Shown in pieces: positions 1-7,183 of a stretch of 7,355 bases of DNA. How positions within the stretch are numbered: position 1 is the stretch's first letter; every line of letters starts with the position of its first letter. The stretch is from positions 1 through 7,355 of the forward strand of contig JBHGBF010000353.1 of NCBI GenBank assembly GCA_041946865.1. The letters are read 5' to 3'. Source of the DNA: RPQK01 sp041946865. GTDB lineage: Bacteria > Acidobacteriota > UBA6911 > RPQK01. A program made the position numbers and the translations under genes. Under the pieces are notes generated by a model. It searched no databases and was not told the origin of the DNA. It saw nothing but the letters and a program-made list of their open reading frames with translations.

Positions 1-191
1 CGGTAGAACGATTACGACCAAGAAATTAAATTCTTTAGACACGGCCCCAGTCTCCGTCATCGACTGATCCAGCCTGGGGATTCACAATCTACAGCCCACT
101 TGGGTGGAGTCATTCAGGCGTCTCCTTGGGAGGGGCTACAGCCATAATATCATCACGGCAGTTGTTACCCGATCCTCGAATTTGTTTTACC
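1..191. other. Left flank with no supported gene
   Basis: I see no coding frame with family resemblance here. The first 40 bases are AT-richer than the rest and contain a near-palindrome (AGAAATTAAATTCT, 21-34). CCCCAG (45-50) and CTGGGG (about 74-79) could pair, but with a long loop and no T-tract. A CATAAT hexamer at 143-148 resembles a -10 box but has no good -35 at the right distance. The stretch presumably carries the promoter of the gene starting at about 201, but I cannot place it. Confidence 0.4.
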
Positions 192-200
192 ATGAGGTCC

Positions 201-1376
201 ATGAAGCTGGATCGGCGGCGGTTTTTGGGATGGGGAGCGCTGGCAATCGGATTGGGTACCGGGGCAGGGGCGCAGGTTCCTGGCGAAGGGAGTCCTCCGA
301 TTGGGGTCATTGGAATCGGCAGGCGAGGCTTCGAGCTGTTCAAGCGGCTCATCCAGATCCCGGGGGTGAAGCTCTCGACAGTGTGCGACGTCTGGGGTCC
401 GAACCTCGACAAGATCGGTTCGCTACCCGTGAAACCGGGGCGCACGCCGCACTTCGGCAAAACCTTGTTTAACTCCGAGGCCGTCCTGGTCGCCGCGCCC
501 GACCATCTGCATAAGAGAATCTGCCTGATGGCACTCGATTACAACCGGGACGTTTATCTGGAGACGCCGGTCACTCATTCCATTGAGGAAGGGACCGAGC
601 TTCTCGCAGCCGCGGCCAAAACCCATCGCATCATTCAGCCCGGTCATCAGCAGGTCATGAACCCGATCAATCCGAAAGTGCGCGAGCTGCTTCAATCCGG
701 ACGGATCGGCGAAGTCCGGAGTATTAGCGGCGAAGTGCAAATCGAGGGGCCGACCCGGGTCGGCTACTCCCCGCTGCCCGAGCAGGCGAGACTAGACGCC
801 ACCCGCTGGAACCTGTTCCGTGGAGACCTGCCTGAGCGTCCTTGCGACGCCAAGCACTTGTTCCAGTGGGGCCTTTACTGGGAATACTCATGCGGACTGG
901 CCGGCAGCGAAATCGTGCCGTTAATTGCGATAATACATACTCTCACCGGGGCCGAATTTCCCGAGAAAGTGACGGCAACCGGCGGCACTCAGCGATGGAA
1001 AGAGATCACCGACATGCCGGATCATCTGTCGGCTACTCTCGAATATCCTCAGGGTTTTGTCGCCAGGCTGTCGGTTTCCAGCACCGGCAAGAACGAAGGT
1101 CCCTCCCTGGTTATTCAGGGGAGCAAGGGCCAGATCGAGTACCAAGCAAACTGGTGCAGAGTCTCCAGAAAATCAGGCGAGCCGGTCGAGTACCGGGCGG
1201 AGGGAGATCCCACGGCATTGCTGCTCGAGGCTTTCCTAAAGGCGATCAAGGCGAGAACGCCGGCCGACCTGGCCTTTGGGATCAAGGCCGCCAATGCGGG
1301 GCATTTGATCAACCTGTCGTACAAACTGGGGAAGACCGTGGGCTGGGACAAGGCCGCCGGTAAGCCCCTCGTGTAA
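201..1376 (+). CDS. Tat-signal Gfo/Idh/MocA family oxidoreductase, degenerate active site
   Basis: A 391-aa member of the Gfo/Idh/MocA family, whose usual members are NAD(P)-dependent sugar or polyol oxidoreductases. The N-terminus is a Tat leader: twin arginines in RRRFLG (residues 5-10), a hydrophobic stretch (11-22) and a probable AxA-type cleavage after GAGA (residue 24), so export is expected. The Rossmann motif GIGRRG is at 38-43, followed by AAPDHLH (98-104), typical of the family. Residues 150-390 form the C-terminal alpha/beta domain. Oddities: the usual EKP motif reads ETP (121-123), and the segment that normally carries the DxxxH pair reads SEIVPL (236-241), so the usual catalytic residues appear lost. 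It may bind rather than turn over its ligand. Start choice: ATG 201 puts the Tat motif at the N-terminus. ATG 192 is also possible, while extension to TTG 126 would bury the signal. The only Shine-Dalgarno-like string is GAGGT (194-198), very close to ATG 201. It is followed after 68 nt by the flavoprotein gene, probably in one operon. Confidence 0.88.
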   Translation: MKLDRRRFLGWGALAIGLGTGAGAQVPGEGSPPIGVIGIGRRGFELFKRLIQIPGVKLSTVCDVWGPNLDKIGSLPVKPGRTPHFGKTLFNSEAVLVAAPDHLHKRICLMALDYNRDVYLETPVTHSIEEGTELLAAAAKTHRIIQPGHQQVMNPINPKVRELLQSGRIGEVRSISGEVQIEGPTRVGYSPLPEQARLDATRWNLFRGDLPERPCDAKHLFQWGLYWEYSCGLAGSEIVPLIAIIHTLTGAEFPEKVTATGGTQRWKEITDMPDHLSATLEYPQGFVARLSVSSTGKNEGPSLVIQGSKGQIEYQANWCRVSRKSGEPVEYRAEGDPTALLLEAFLKAIKARTPADLAFGIKAANAGHLINLSYKLGKTVGWDKAAGKPLV

Positions 1377-1383
1377 AGGCGAG

Positions 1384-1410
1384 GGCAATAACGGGCAACG
1401 GAGTAACGGG
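1384..1410. repeat. Short degenerate heptamer-like repeat (GGCAACG type)
   Basis: In the gap between the Gfo/Idh gene and the flavoprotein gene lie imperfect units: GGCAATAACG, GGCAACG, GAGTAACG. Read on the minus strand they give CGTTACTC, CGTTGCC and CGTTATTGCC, close to the CGTTACC and CGTTGCC units of the large array at 7184-7355. The 10-mer AACGGGCAAC (1390-1399) is the exact reverse complement of 7248-7257. A shared origin with the array is inferred; such a short match could also be chance. Confidence 0.45.
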
Positions 1411-1427
1411 AGCCTTCTTCAGGCCCC
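1408..1427 (+). promoter_or_regulatory. Small intergenic hairpin without T-tract
   Basis: GGG (1408-1410), a bulged A, GCCT (1412-1415), a five-base loop TCTTC, then AGGC and CCC (1421-1427) give a seven-pair stem. No run of T follows, so it is not a standard intrinsic terminator. It could be an mRNA processing or stability element between the first and second genes of the cluster, or simply chance in GC-rich DNA. Confidence 0.25.
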
Positions 1428-1444
1428 AACGCGGGTCAGAAGGA

Positions 1445-2695
1445 ATGAACAACCCTGACGTGATCGTCATTGGCGGCGGGGCGGCAGGTTTGATGGCCGC
1501 CATCTGGACGGCCCGCACCGAGCCGAGCGCCCGCGTCTTCGTTTTGGACAGTGCCCGAAGACTCGGAGCCAAGATCCTGGTATCAGGCGGAGGACGCTGT
1601 AACGTGACCCACGAACGCGTCACCGAACATGATTTCGCTGGATCCACTCCTCACGCCATCCGCAAGGTGCTGAGACGTTTCCAGGTTCCCGACACGGTGG
1701 CCTTCTTCCAAGACCTGGGCATAGAGCTCAAACGCGAGGAGACGGGCAAGCTGTTCCCTACGACCGACAGCGCGCGATCGGTCCTGCGAGCCTTACTGCA
1801 GACAGCCGGCCGCCTGGGCGTGGAGATTCAACATCCACGACGCGTTGAGTACGTTAACCAGACGGCATCCGGGTTCGAGGCCGAGGGAGAATGGGGCCGG
1901 GTCCCTGCCCCGTACGCCATCCTGGCCACCGGGGGCAAGAGCCTGCCGAAGAACGGGTCCGACGGACACGGCTACGTCATTGCCACCTCCCTGGGACACT
2001 CGCTCACATCTCGAATCCTCCCTGCCCTGGTGCCGCTCACCTTGCGGGCCGGCCATTTCTGCCGCCGCCTGAGCGGGCTGACCGTCCCGGCACAGCTTGA
2101 AGTCCTGGACAGCAACGGGAAGAGGTTGGCGGCTTTCCGTGACTCGACACTTTGTACTCATTTCGGACTCTCCGGTCCATCTGTTCTTAACATCAGCCGC
2201 TACTATCTGAACGCCAGACTTGAGGATCCGGGTACCCGGCTGGTTATCGACTGGTTGCCTCCGGTGGCAAGCGAGAAGCTGGATGCCGCTCTCCGGGGAC
2301 TGCGAAAGACCAAGGTCGTAAACTATCTCGCAACCGTTTTGCCCGACCGGCTGGCGCAGGAGCTGATTCGAGAGGCTGGGGTCGATGAGCAGGTTTACGG
2401 CTACGCGCTCACTCGACACGACCGGTTGTCACTGGTCAAAACAACGAAGAGAATGGAATTGCCGGTCCTTGGGGACCGGGGGTTCGGCCTTGCAGAGGTC
2501 ACGGCGGGTGGTGTTCCCCTGAAGGAATTGTATCTGGAGACGATGGAGTCGCGGGTGTGTCCGGGATTGTTCCTGTGCGGGGAAATCTGTGACGTGGACG
2601 GCCGGATCGGCGGGTTCAACTTCCAATGGGCCTGGGCCAGCGGGCACGTGGCGGGAGTCGCCGTGGGAAAGAAGCTGGCAAGGGGAGAGCCATGA
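1445..2695 (+). CDS. NAD(P)/FAD-dependent oxidoreductase, BaiN/YhiN (HI0933-like) family
   Basis: A 416-aa cytoplasmic flavoprotein of full family length. The FAD-binding Rossmann motif GGGAAG lies at residues 10-15, directly after the first strand (DVIVIG). The family signature GAKILVSGGGRCNVTH spans 41-56. The second signature, CGEICDVDGRIGG then FNFQWAWASG, occupies about 378-400. These features identify the HI0933/YhiN family. One characterised relative, BaiN, is a flavin-dependent reductase acting on bile-acid dehydro intermediates, but most members have unknown substrates, so no substrate is assigned here. The start is supported by the placement of the FAD motif. The ribosome-binding string AGAAGGA (1438-1444) sits almost against the ATG, which is unusually tight spacing. 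Its stop overlaps the start of the next gene as ATGA, so the two are translationally coupled. Confidence 0.93.
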   Translation: MNNPDVIVIGGGAAGLMAAIWTARTEPSARVFVLDSARRLGAKILVSGGGRCNVTHERVTEHDFAGSTPHAIRKVLRRFQVPDTVAFFQDLGIELKREETGKLFPTTDSARSVLRALLQTAGRLGVEIQHPRRVEYVNQTASGFEAEGEWGRVPAPYAILATGGKSLPKNGSDGHGYVIATSLGHSLTSRILPALVPLTLRAGHFCRRLSGLTVPAQLEVLDSNGKRLAAFRDSTLCTHFGLSGPSVLNISRYYLNARLEDPGTRLVIDWLPPVASEKLDAALRGLRKTKVVNYLATVLPDRLAQELIREAGVDEQVYGYALTRHDRLSLVKTTKRMELPVLGDRGFGLAEVTAGGVPLKELYLETMESRVCPGLFLCGEICDVDGRIGGFNFQWAWASGHVAGVAVGKKLARGEP

Positions 2696-3705
2696 AAGTC
2701 CTTTTTCTGGGTGGTACTGGAAACATCAGTTCGGCATGCGTGACTCAAGCGCTCGAAAAGGGTCACGAGGTCACCATCTTCAGCCGTGGACGGTCCGATT
2801 TGAAGCCTGACCCGCGCTGCAAGGTTGTCGTTGGTGATCGCAACGACCGCGCGGCGCTCGAGAAGCTGGCCCGCGACGGCCGCTTCGACGTAGTCGCCGA
2901 CTTCATCGCGTACACTCCGGCCGATATCGAGTCCGATCTGGCCGCTTTCTCCGGCAAGACGGGACACTACCTGTTCATCAGTTCCGCGAGCGTGTACCAC
3001 AAGCCGCCCCGGAACTATCTGATCTCTGAAACCACTCCCCTGGCCAATCCTTACTGGGAGTACGCGCGGCTCAAGATCGCCTGCGAAGAAAGGCTTCGTC
3101 AGGCGTTCAAAGAGGCCCGCTTCCCGATGACGATTGTTCGCCCCAGTTACACTTTCGGCCCCACCTGGATCCCGGCCGCTGTCGGCGGGCATGGCTACAC
3201 CAACGTCTACCGCCTGCGCCACGGGCTGCCGATCGTCTCTCACGGAGACGGACAATCGCTTTGGGTTATGACGTTCCATACGGATTTTGCCCAAGGATTC
3301 GTCGGGCTCTTCGGCCAGGTGCGCGCCATAGGCGAGGCGTTTCATATCACCAGTGACGAAGTCCTGACCTGGGATCATATTTACCAGACCATTGCTGAGG
3401 TGGCGGGCGTTGAACCGCGCATAGTCCATCTTCCCTCCGAAGTGATTGCGGCTCTATATCCGCCTTTCGGCGGAACTCTGCTCGGAGACAAGGCTTACAG
3501 CGCGGTTTTTGACAATTCCAAGATCAAGCGGGCTGTTCCCGAGTTCAAGGTAAAGGTCAGTTTCCGCGACGGGATCGTACAGTCCCTCGCCTGGCACGAC
3601 GCCGACGCCGGCCGGCGGCGAATCGATCACAAGGTCAACGCCGTCTTGGACCGGCTGGTCGACGTGCATCAGGAATTGATGGGCCGCGGCCAGGTGGCAA
3701 GGTAA
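2692..3705 (+). CDS. NAD-dependent epimerase/dehydratase-like protein (extended/atypical SDR)
   Basis: A 337-aa short-chain dehydrogenase/reductase superfamily protein. A glycine-rich nucleotide-binding loop GGTGNIS lies at residues 7-13 after the strand MKVLFL. GDRND (49-53) follows the third strand, the serine region ISSAS is at 96-100, and the catalytic pair YARLK (Tyr124, Lys128) fits YxxxK. RPSYTFGP at 150-157 is typical of epimerase-like SDRs. The C-terminal half (about 160-337) would be the substrate domain. The sequence style recalls the CSP41/isoflavone-reductase-like atypical SDRs, and the substrate is unknown. The start is well supported: AAGGGGAG (2680-2687) lies four bases before ATG 2692, and the ATGA overlap with the flavoprotein stop couples the two genes. 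The frame stays open upstream to 2626, but that would only lengthen the overlap. A perfect palindrome AACACGTGTT straddles the stop codon (3704-3713). Confidence 0.92.
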   Translation: MKVLFLGGTGNISSACVTQALEKGHEVTIFSRGRSDLKPDPRCKVVVGDRNDRAALEKLARDGRFDVVADFIAYTPADIESDLAAFSGKTGHYLFISSASVYHKPPRNYLISETTPLANPYWEYARLKIACEERLRQAFKEARFPMTIVRPSYTFGPTWIPAAVGGHGYTNVYRLRHGLPIVSHGDGQSLWVMTFHTDFAQGFVGLFGQVRAIGEAFHITSDEVLTWDHIYQTIAEVAGVEPRIVHLPSEVIAALYPPFGGTLLGDKAYSAVFDNSKIKRAVPEFKVKVSFRDGIVQSLAWHDADAGRRRIDHKVNAVLDRLVDVHQELMGRGQVAR

Positions 3706-3800
3706 CACGTGTTCCGGCGTGACGCCCAATAAGCGCCCACATGGTTGCAAGAAACCGAGTCAAGGGTCAGTGAACCCGAAGGAGACGGGGCTGCGGAAAC

Positions 3801-3875
<75 letters not shown>

Positions 3876-3892
3876 TCCTTAGGAACCCTCTT

Positions 3893-3922
3893 ATTAAAGG
3901 ATAAGCCCAGCCTGATTGTCAA
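3893..3922 (-). promoter_or_regulatory. Sigma70-type promoter of the tRNA-Gly gene
   Basis: On the minus strand a perfect -35 box TTGACA (3922-3917) is separated by 18 bp from TTTAAT (3898-3893), which matches five of six bases of TATAAT. Initiation about seven bases downstream would leave a leader of roughly ten bases before the mature tRNA 5' end at 3875. Position and orientation fit a dedicated strong promoter for the tRNA. This is a prediction from consensus matches only. Confidence 0.7.
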
Positions 3923-3927
3923 CCGGC

Positions 3928-3959
3928 AGGGGCGACCCGTCGTAACCCCTCAGTTTTTT
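3928..3959 (+). terminator. Candidate intrinsic terminator
   Basis: AGGGG (3928-3932) pairs with CCCCT (3946-3950). Inside, CGA (3933-3935) pairs with TCG (3940-3942) around a CCCG loop, leaving a three-base TAA bulge on the 3' side. Three bases later comes a run of six T (3954-3959). It would stop plus-strand transcription from the 201-3705 cluster before the yraN-like gene, after passing the antisense tRNA. The bulge and the gap before the T-run make it imperfect. Confidence 0.45.
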
Positions 3960-3968
3960 GTTCGGAGT

Positions 3969-4406
3969 GTGGCAGCAACGAGGAGAGAGGCCGGTGCGAA
4001 TGTGCTCTCCGGCCGCACGGGCCTAGTCGACCGGCTGCTCGTGCGTCTCTTCAAACCGTCGCTCGGCGCCTGGGGAGAGTGGATCGCGCTTTGCTACCTG
4101 CGCCGCCAGGGATGGGACATCGTGGCCAGAAACTGGGAAGGGTCCAGAGGCGAGCTGGACCTGGTCGGCTACGACAACGAGTTCCTGGTGTTCGTTGAAG
4201 TAAAAACGAGACAATGGCCATCGCCTCTTCCCCCCGAGGATCAGATGACCCGGAAGAAGGAATTGACGCTCGACTCGTTGATCTCGGAATTCACGATGCG
4301 CTACGAGGTCTTCGACTGCCCGACACGGCTCGACCTGATCGCAATCGAAACCGAAGACATGGTCGGGTATCAGCTCCGTCACTATGTCGCCTGGGATGAA
4401 CAGTGA
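3969..4406 (+). CDS. yraN: YraN/UPF0102 family protein (PD-(D/E)XK nuclease fold)
   Basis: A 145-aa protein matching the UPF0102/YraN family, a conserved bacterial group with a restriction-endonuclease-like fold and poorly defined function, suspected in DNA processing. The diagnostic pattern is intact. GEWIALCYLRRQGW (36-49) precedes ARNW (53-56). Then come GELDLVGYD (61-69), carrying Glu62 and Asp64, and FVEVKTR (75-81), carrying Glu77 and Lys79. Together these match the expected metal-binding D...ExK site. The C-terminal RLDLIAIE (120-127) is the usual last strand. Start uncertain: GTG 3969 follows CGGAG very closely, whereas GTG 4002 (134 aa) has the purine-rich AGGAGAGAGG at 3981-3990 before it. 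Both keep the whole domain. It is probably transcribed separately from the upstream cluster, and it ends 31 nt from the convergent lat stop with no obvious terminator between. Confidence 0.88.
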   Translation: MAATRREAGANVLSGRTGLVDRLLVRLFKPSLGAWGEWIALCYLRRQGWDIVARNWEGSRGELDLVGYDNEFLVFVEVKTRQWPSPLPPEDQMTRKKELTLDSLISEFTMRYEVFDCPTRLDLIAIETEDMVGYQLRHYVAWDEQ

Positions 4407-4437
4407 ACACCCCGGCGGCGCGCGGCTCGGCAAACTG

Positions 4438-5772
4438 TCAGGCCATTGCCCCGAGAACCTGCCGGATAATCTGGATGCCTTCCATCATCTCTTCCTCATT
4501 GATGTTCAGGGCGGTGCGGAAGCGGACGGACCGCTCCCCGCAGCCGAGTAGAACCAGCCGCTCGGCGAACAGCTTCTTTCTGAACTCGTTGCGGAATTCG
4601 GTGGTGGGCAGATCGAACGCGCAAAGCAGACCCAGGCCCCGGGGATTCATGACCCGGTCCGGGAACTCCTCGTGCAGCTTCTGGAGCTCGCACAGCAGGA
4701 CTCTGCCCATTTGCTTTGCGTTATCAAGCAGCTTCTCTTCCCGGTAAATCTCCAGGTAATGCCGGCAACGGACCATGTCGACGAGGTTGCCGCCCCAGGT
4801 CGAGTTCACCCGGCTCGGAATGCGGAAGACGTGGTCGGGGACTTCGTCGAGCCGCCCGCTGGCCATGATGCCGCAGACTTGCGTTTTCTTCCCGAAAGTG
4901 ATGATGTCGGGCTGGACATAGTGCTCGCCAGCCCACATACGACCGGAGCCTCCCAAGCCCGTTTGGACCTCGTCGTGGATCAGCAGGATCTCGTGCTCGT
5001 CGCAGATCCGGCGCAGAGCGCGGTGGAATTCGGGCCGGAAATGGTTGTCGCCTCCCTCGCCTTGAATCGGCTCGATGATCAGGCACGCCACGTCTTCTTC
5101 GCGTCCGTCGATGGCTGACCGAATCTCCTGGAGAGCCTGCTGCTCCAGTTCCTCGACGTGGCGCAGGTTCTCTCCTTCGAGTGGAAACGTACACTTGGGG
5201 TTAATGATTCGGGGCCAGTTGAACTTCGGGAAATACTGCGTTTTCCTCGGATCGGCGGTATTCGTGAGTGACAGCGTGTAGCCGGAACGGCCGTGAAAAG
5301 CCTGCCGGAAATGAATGACTTCGTAACCCTTCTCCTCCTTGATACCGCGCTTGAAGTTCTTCCGAACTTTCCAGTCGAACGCGGTTTTCAAGGCGTTTTC
5401 GACCGCCAGCGCCCCGCCCTCGATGAAGAACAGGTACTTCATGAAATCGGGCTTCGCTTCACGGGCAAAAGTCTCGACGAAGTCTGCCAGTTCACGCGAG
5501 TACACGTCGGAATTGGAAGGCTTTTGAACGGCGACTGTTCCCAGTTCCCGAAGCGTGCTTTCCGCCGTAAGCCGGGGGTGATTCAGTCCCACGGGATTAG
5601 TCGCATAAAAAGAAAAGAAATCCAGGAAGTATTCCTGCCGCTTGGCGTCAAATAGACGCACGCCGCGGCTTCGTTCGAGATCGAGCACCAGATCCAGGCC
5701 ATCTGCCACCATGTAGCGCGAGATCACCTGTCTGACTGCTTCCGCGCTCGTTCTCATATAACTCGTTTCCAT
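4438..5772 (-). CDS. lat: L-lysine 6-transaminase (lysine epsilon-aminotransferase)
   Basis: A 444-aa class III PLP-dependent aminotransferase. It strongly resembles mycobacterial Lat (Rv3290c), which transfers the epsilon-amino group of L-lysine to 2-oxoglutarate, giving allysine (which cyclises to piperideine-6-carboxylate) and glutamate. Diagnostic segments are KPSNSDVYS (84-92), FFIEGGALAVENALKTAFDW (115-134), FHGRSGYTLSLTNT (159-172), IEPIQGEGGDNHFRPEF (233-249), DEVQTG (267-272) and FGKKTQVCG (293-301). Lys295 is the expected PLP Schiff-base lysine and Asp267 the partner of the PLP ring nitrogen. NSTWGGNL (323-330) is also conserved. Length is that of the family. Start at 5772 is supported by AGAAGGA (5784-5778) five bases upstream. 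A second ATG at 5757 would give an ATGA overlap with the cysS stop but has a poorer ribosome-binding site. Starting at 5772 it overlaps cysS by 19 nt, so the two are surely co-transcribed. Likely roles are lysine catabolism or supply of alpha-aminoadipate; no neighbouring allysine dehydrogenase is in view. Confidence 0.95.
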   Translation of the reverse strand: METSYMRTSAEAVRQVISRYMVADGLDLVLDLERSRGVRLFDAKRQEYFLDFFSFYATNPVGLNHPRLTAESTLRELGTVAVQKPSNSDVYSRELADFVETFAREAKPDFMKYLFFIEGGALAVENALKTAFDWKVRKNFKRGIKEEKGYEVIHFRQAFHGRSGYTLSLTNTADPRKTQYFPKFNWPRIINPKCTFPLEGENLRHVEELEQQALQEIRSAIDGREEDVACLIIEPIQGEGGDNHFRPEFHRALRRICDEHEILLIHDEVQTGLGGSGRMWAGEHYVQPDIITFGKKTQVCGIMASGRLDEVPDHVFRIPSRVNSTWGGNLVDMVRCRHYLEIYREEKLLDNAKQMGRVLLCELQKLHEEFPDRVMNPRGLGLLCAFDLPTTEFRNEFRKKLFAERLVLLGCGERSVRFRTALNINEEEMMEGIQIIRQVLGAMA

Positions 5773-7151
5773 CTTGTTCCTTCTTTCGTGTCTTCCAGTG
5801 CCACTCCTCGCTCCGCGAGCAGCCGGCGTATCTCATCCGCCCGTTTGAAGTCCCGCCGGAAACGCGCCTGGCGCCTTTCTTCGATCCAACGGACCACTTC
5901 CTCATCCTCCAGTCGTTGCTCTTCGACCTGGAAGACATCGAAGATCTGGTTGGCAGCGGACAAAAACTTGAGAATGTGGTCTCGATTCTGCGAGCCCACC
6001 TCGTTGCGCTCCAGCAGTGGATTGGTGTCTCTGACCAGCTCAAAGACGGAGGCAAGAGCGGCGGAGGTGTTGACATCGTCCGCCAGTCCGGCCTCAAACT
6101 CCGCCAGCGCCTGCCTGGTGCGTTCGCTCAACTCGGTGTTGGCGGGTCTGTCATCGGGTATCTCCCGCAGCCTGATGACGAAATCATTGACCCGCTGCAG
6201 GGCGGCAGTCGCCTGCTCCAGACCGTCCAGCGTGAAGTTCAGCTGCTTGCGATAGTGCACCGAGGCCAGCAGGTACCGGATTGCCAGAGGGTTGTAGCCC
6301 TTCTGGAGCAGATCGCGCAGTGTGTAATAATTACCGAGAGACTTGGACATTTTCTGCCCATTGACCATCAGGAATTCGCAGTGGAGCCAGCGCATGACGA
6401 AAGGCTGCCCGGTCGCCGCCTCGCTCTGCGCGATTTCATTCTCGTGATGCGGGAAAACCAGGTCCGCCCCGCCGCAATGAATGTCGAAAGTCGGACCCAG
6501 ATGGGCCATGCTCATCGCCGAGCACTCAATGTGCCAGCCGGGCCGTCCGGGACCCATCGGAGTGTCCCAGTAGGCCTCTCCCGGCTTCCGGGCTTTCCAC
6601 AGAACGAAGTCGCGCGGGTTCTCCTTGTCGTACCGGTCGCTGTCGATGCGCCCCACCGCTTCACCTTGCCGCCGCTCCAGGTGGGCAAGCTTTCCGTACT
6701 CGGGGAAGCGGTCAATTCGAAAGTACGTCGACCCCTCGCTCTCGTACGTGAAACCCTTTTCGCGTAGCTTGAGAATCAGGTCGACCATCGCCTGGATGTG
6801 CTCGGTGGGACGCGGCATCACCTCCGGCTGCTGAATCCGCAGCGTCTTCATGTCCTCCAGAAAAGCGCTGGCATAGATTTCGGTGTATTCCCCGAGACTC
6901 ATGTTCGCCGCGGTCGACTTGCTAATGATGTTGTCGTCCACATCCGTGATGTTCATGAGGTGGGTCAAGGCAAAACCGAAGTACTTCAGCGTCCGCCGCA
7001 GGATATCGAACTGGACAAAGGTCCGGAAGTTGCCTATATGCGCGTAGTCGTGGACGGTCGGGCCGCACGTGTACATCCGAATTTCGTTGTCGCGCAGCGG
7101 GACCAATTCTCCAACTTCTTGGGTTAGCGTGTTGTACAGTTTCATCTTCAT
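5754..7151 (-). CDS. cysS: Cysteinyl-tRNA synthetase
   Basis: A 465-aa class I aminoacyl-tRNA synthetase that charges tRNA-Cys in the cytoplasm. The expected zinc ligands of the family are present: Cys29 (in YTCGPTVHDYAHIG), Cys210 (in WHIECSAMS), His235 and Glu239 (in PHHENE), each one residue later than in the E. coli enzyme. The HIGH-type motif reads HIGN (38-41) and KMSKS is at 267-271. Helices from about residue 300 to 400 form the DALR-type domain, and the C-terminal tail with RADEIR and GVALEDTKEGTRW (about 437-461) is typical. Full length, no disruption. The start is ATG 7151, or ATG 7145 two codons on; only a weak CAGG precedes it. Its stop lies inside the start region of lat. The 32 nt upstream hold no recognisable promoter before the heptamer array begins. 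Confidence 0.97.
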   Translation of the reverse strand: MKMKLYNTLTQEVGELVPLRDNEIRMYTCGPTVHDYAHIGNFRTFVQFDILRRTLKYFGFALTHLMNITDVDDNIISKSTAANMSLGEYTEIYASAFLEDMKTLRIQQPEVMPRPTEHIQAMVDLILKLREKGFTYESEGSTYFRIDRFPEYGKLAHLERRQGEAVGRIDSDRYDKENPRDFVLWKARKPGEAYWDTPMGPGRPGWHIECSAMSMAHLGPTFDIHCGGADLVFPHHENEIAQSEAATGQPFVMRWLHCEFLMVNGQKMSKSLGNYYTLRDLLQKGYNPLAIRYLLASVHYRKQLNFTLDGLEQATAALQRVNDFVIRLREIPDDRPANTELSERTRQALAEFEAGLADDVNTSAALASVFELVRDTNPLLERNEVGSQNRDHILKFLSAANQIFDVFQVEEQRLEDEEVVRWIEERRQARFRRDFKRADEIRRLLAERGVALEDTKEGTRWKRVI

Positions 7152-7183
7152 GAGTGCCAGAACCTGAGATGATAGCCCAACCC

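Noticed and set aside
45..79. CCCCAG/CTGGGG inverted repeat as a terminator of an upstream gene
   Set aside because: The loop is about 23 nt and no T-run follows, so it does not meet intrinsic-terminator criteria.
143..148. CATAAT as the -10 box of a promoter for the Gfo/Idh gene
   Set aside because: No acceptable -35 hexamer lies 16-18 bp upstream; a single hexamer match is too weak to call.
126..200. Upstream extension of the Gfo/Idh gene to TTG 126
   Set aside because: It would place 25 extra residues before the Tat motif and has no family support; ATG 201 (or 192) fits an export signal.
2401..3429. Long minus-strand open frame (342 codons) opposite the flavoprotein and SDR genes
   Set aside because: No recognisable domain. 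It lies antisense to two clear protein families and is a typical shadow frame of high-GC coding DNA.
5916..6767. Plus-strand open frame (283 codons) opposite cysS
   Set aside because: It lies entirely within the unmistakable cysS gene on the other strand, and its translation has no family resemblance.
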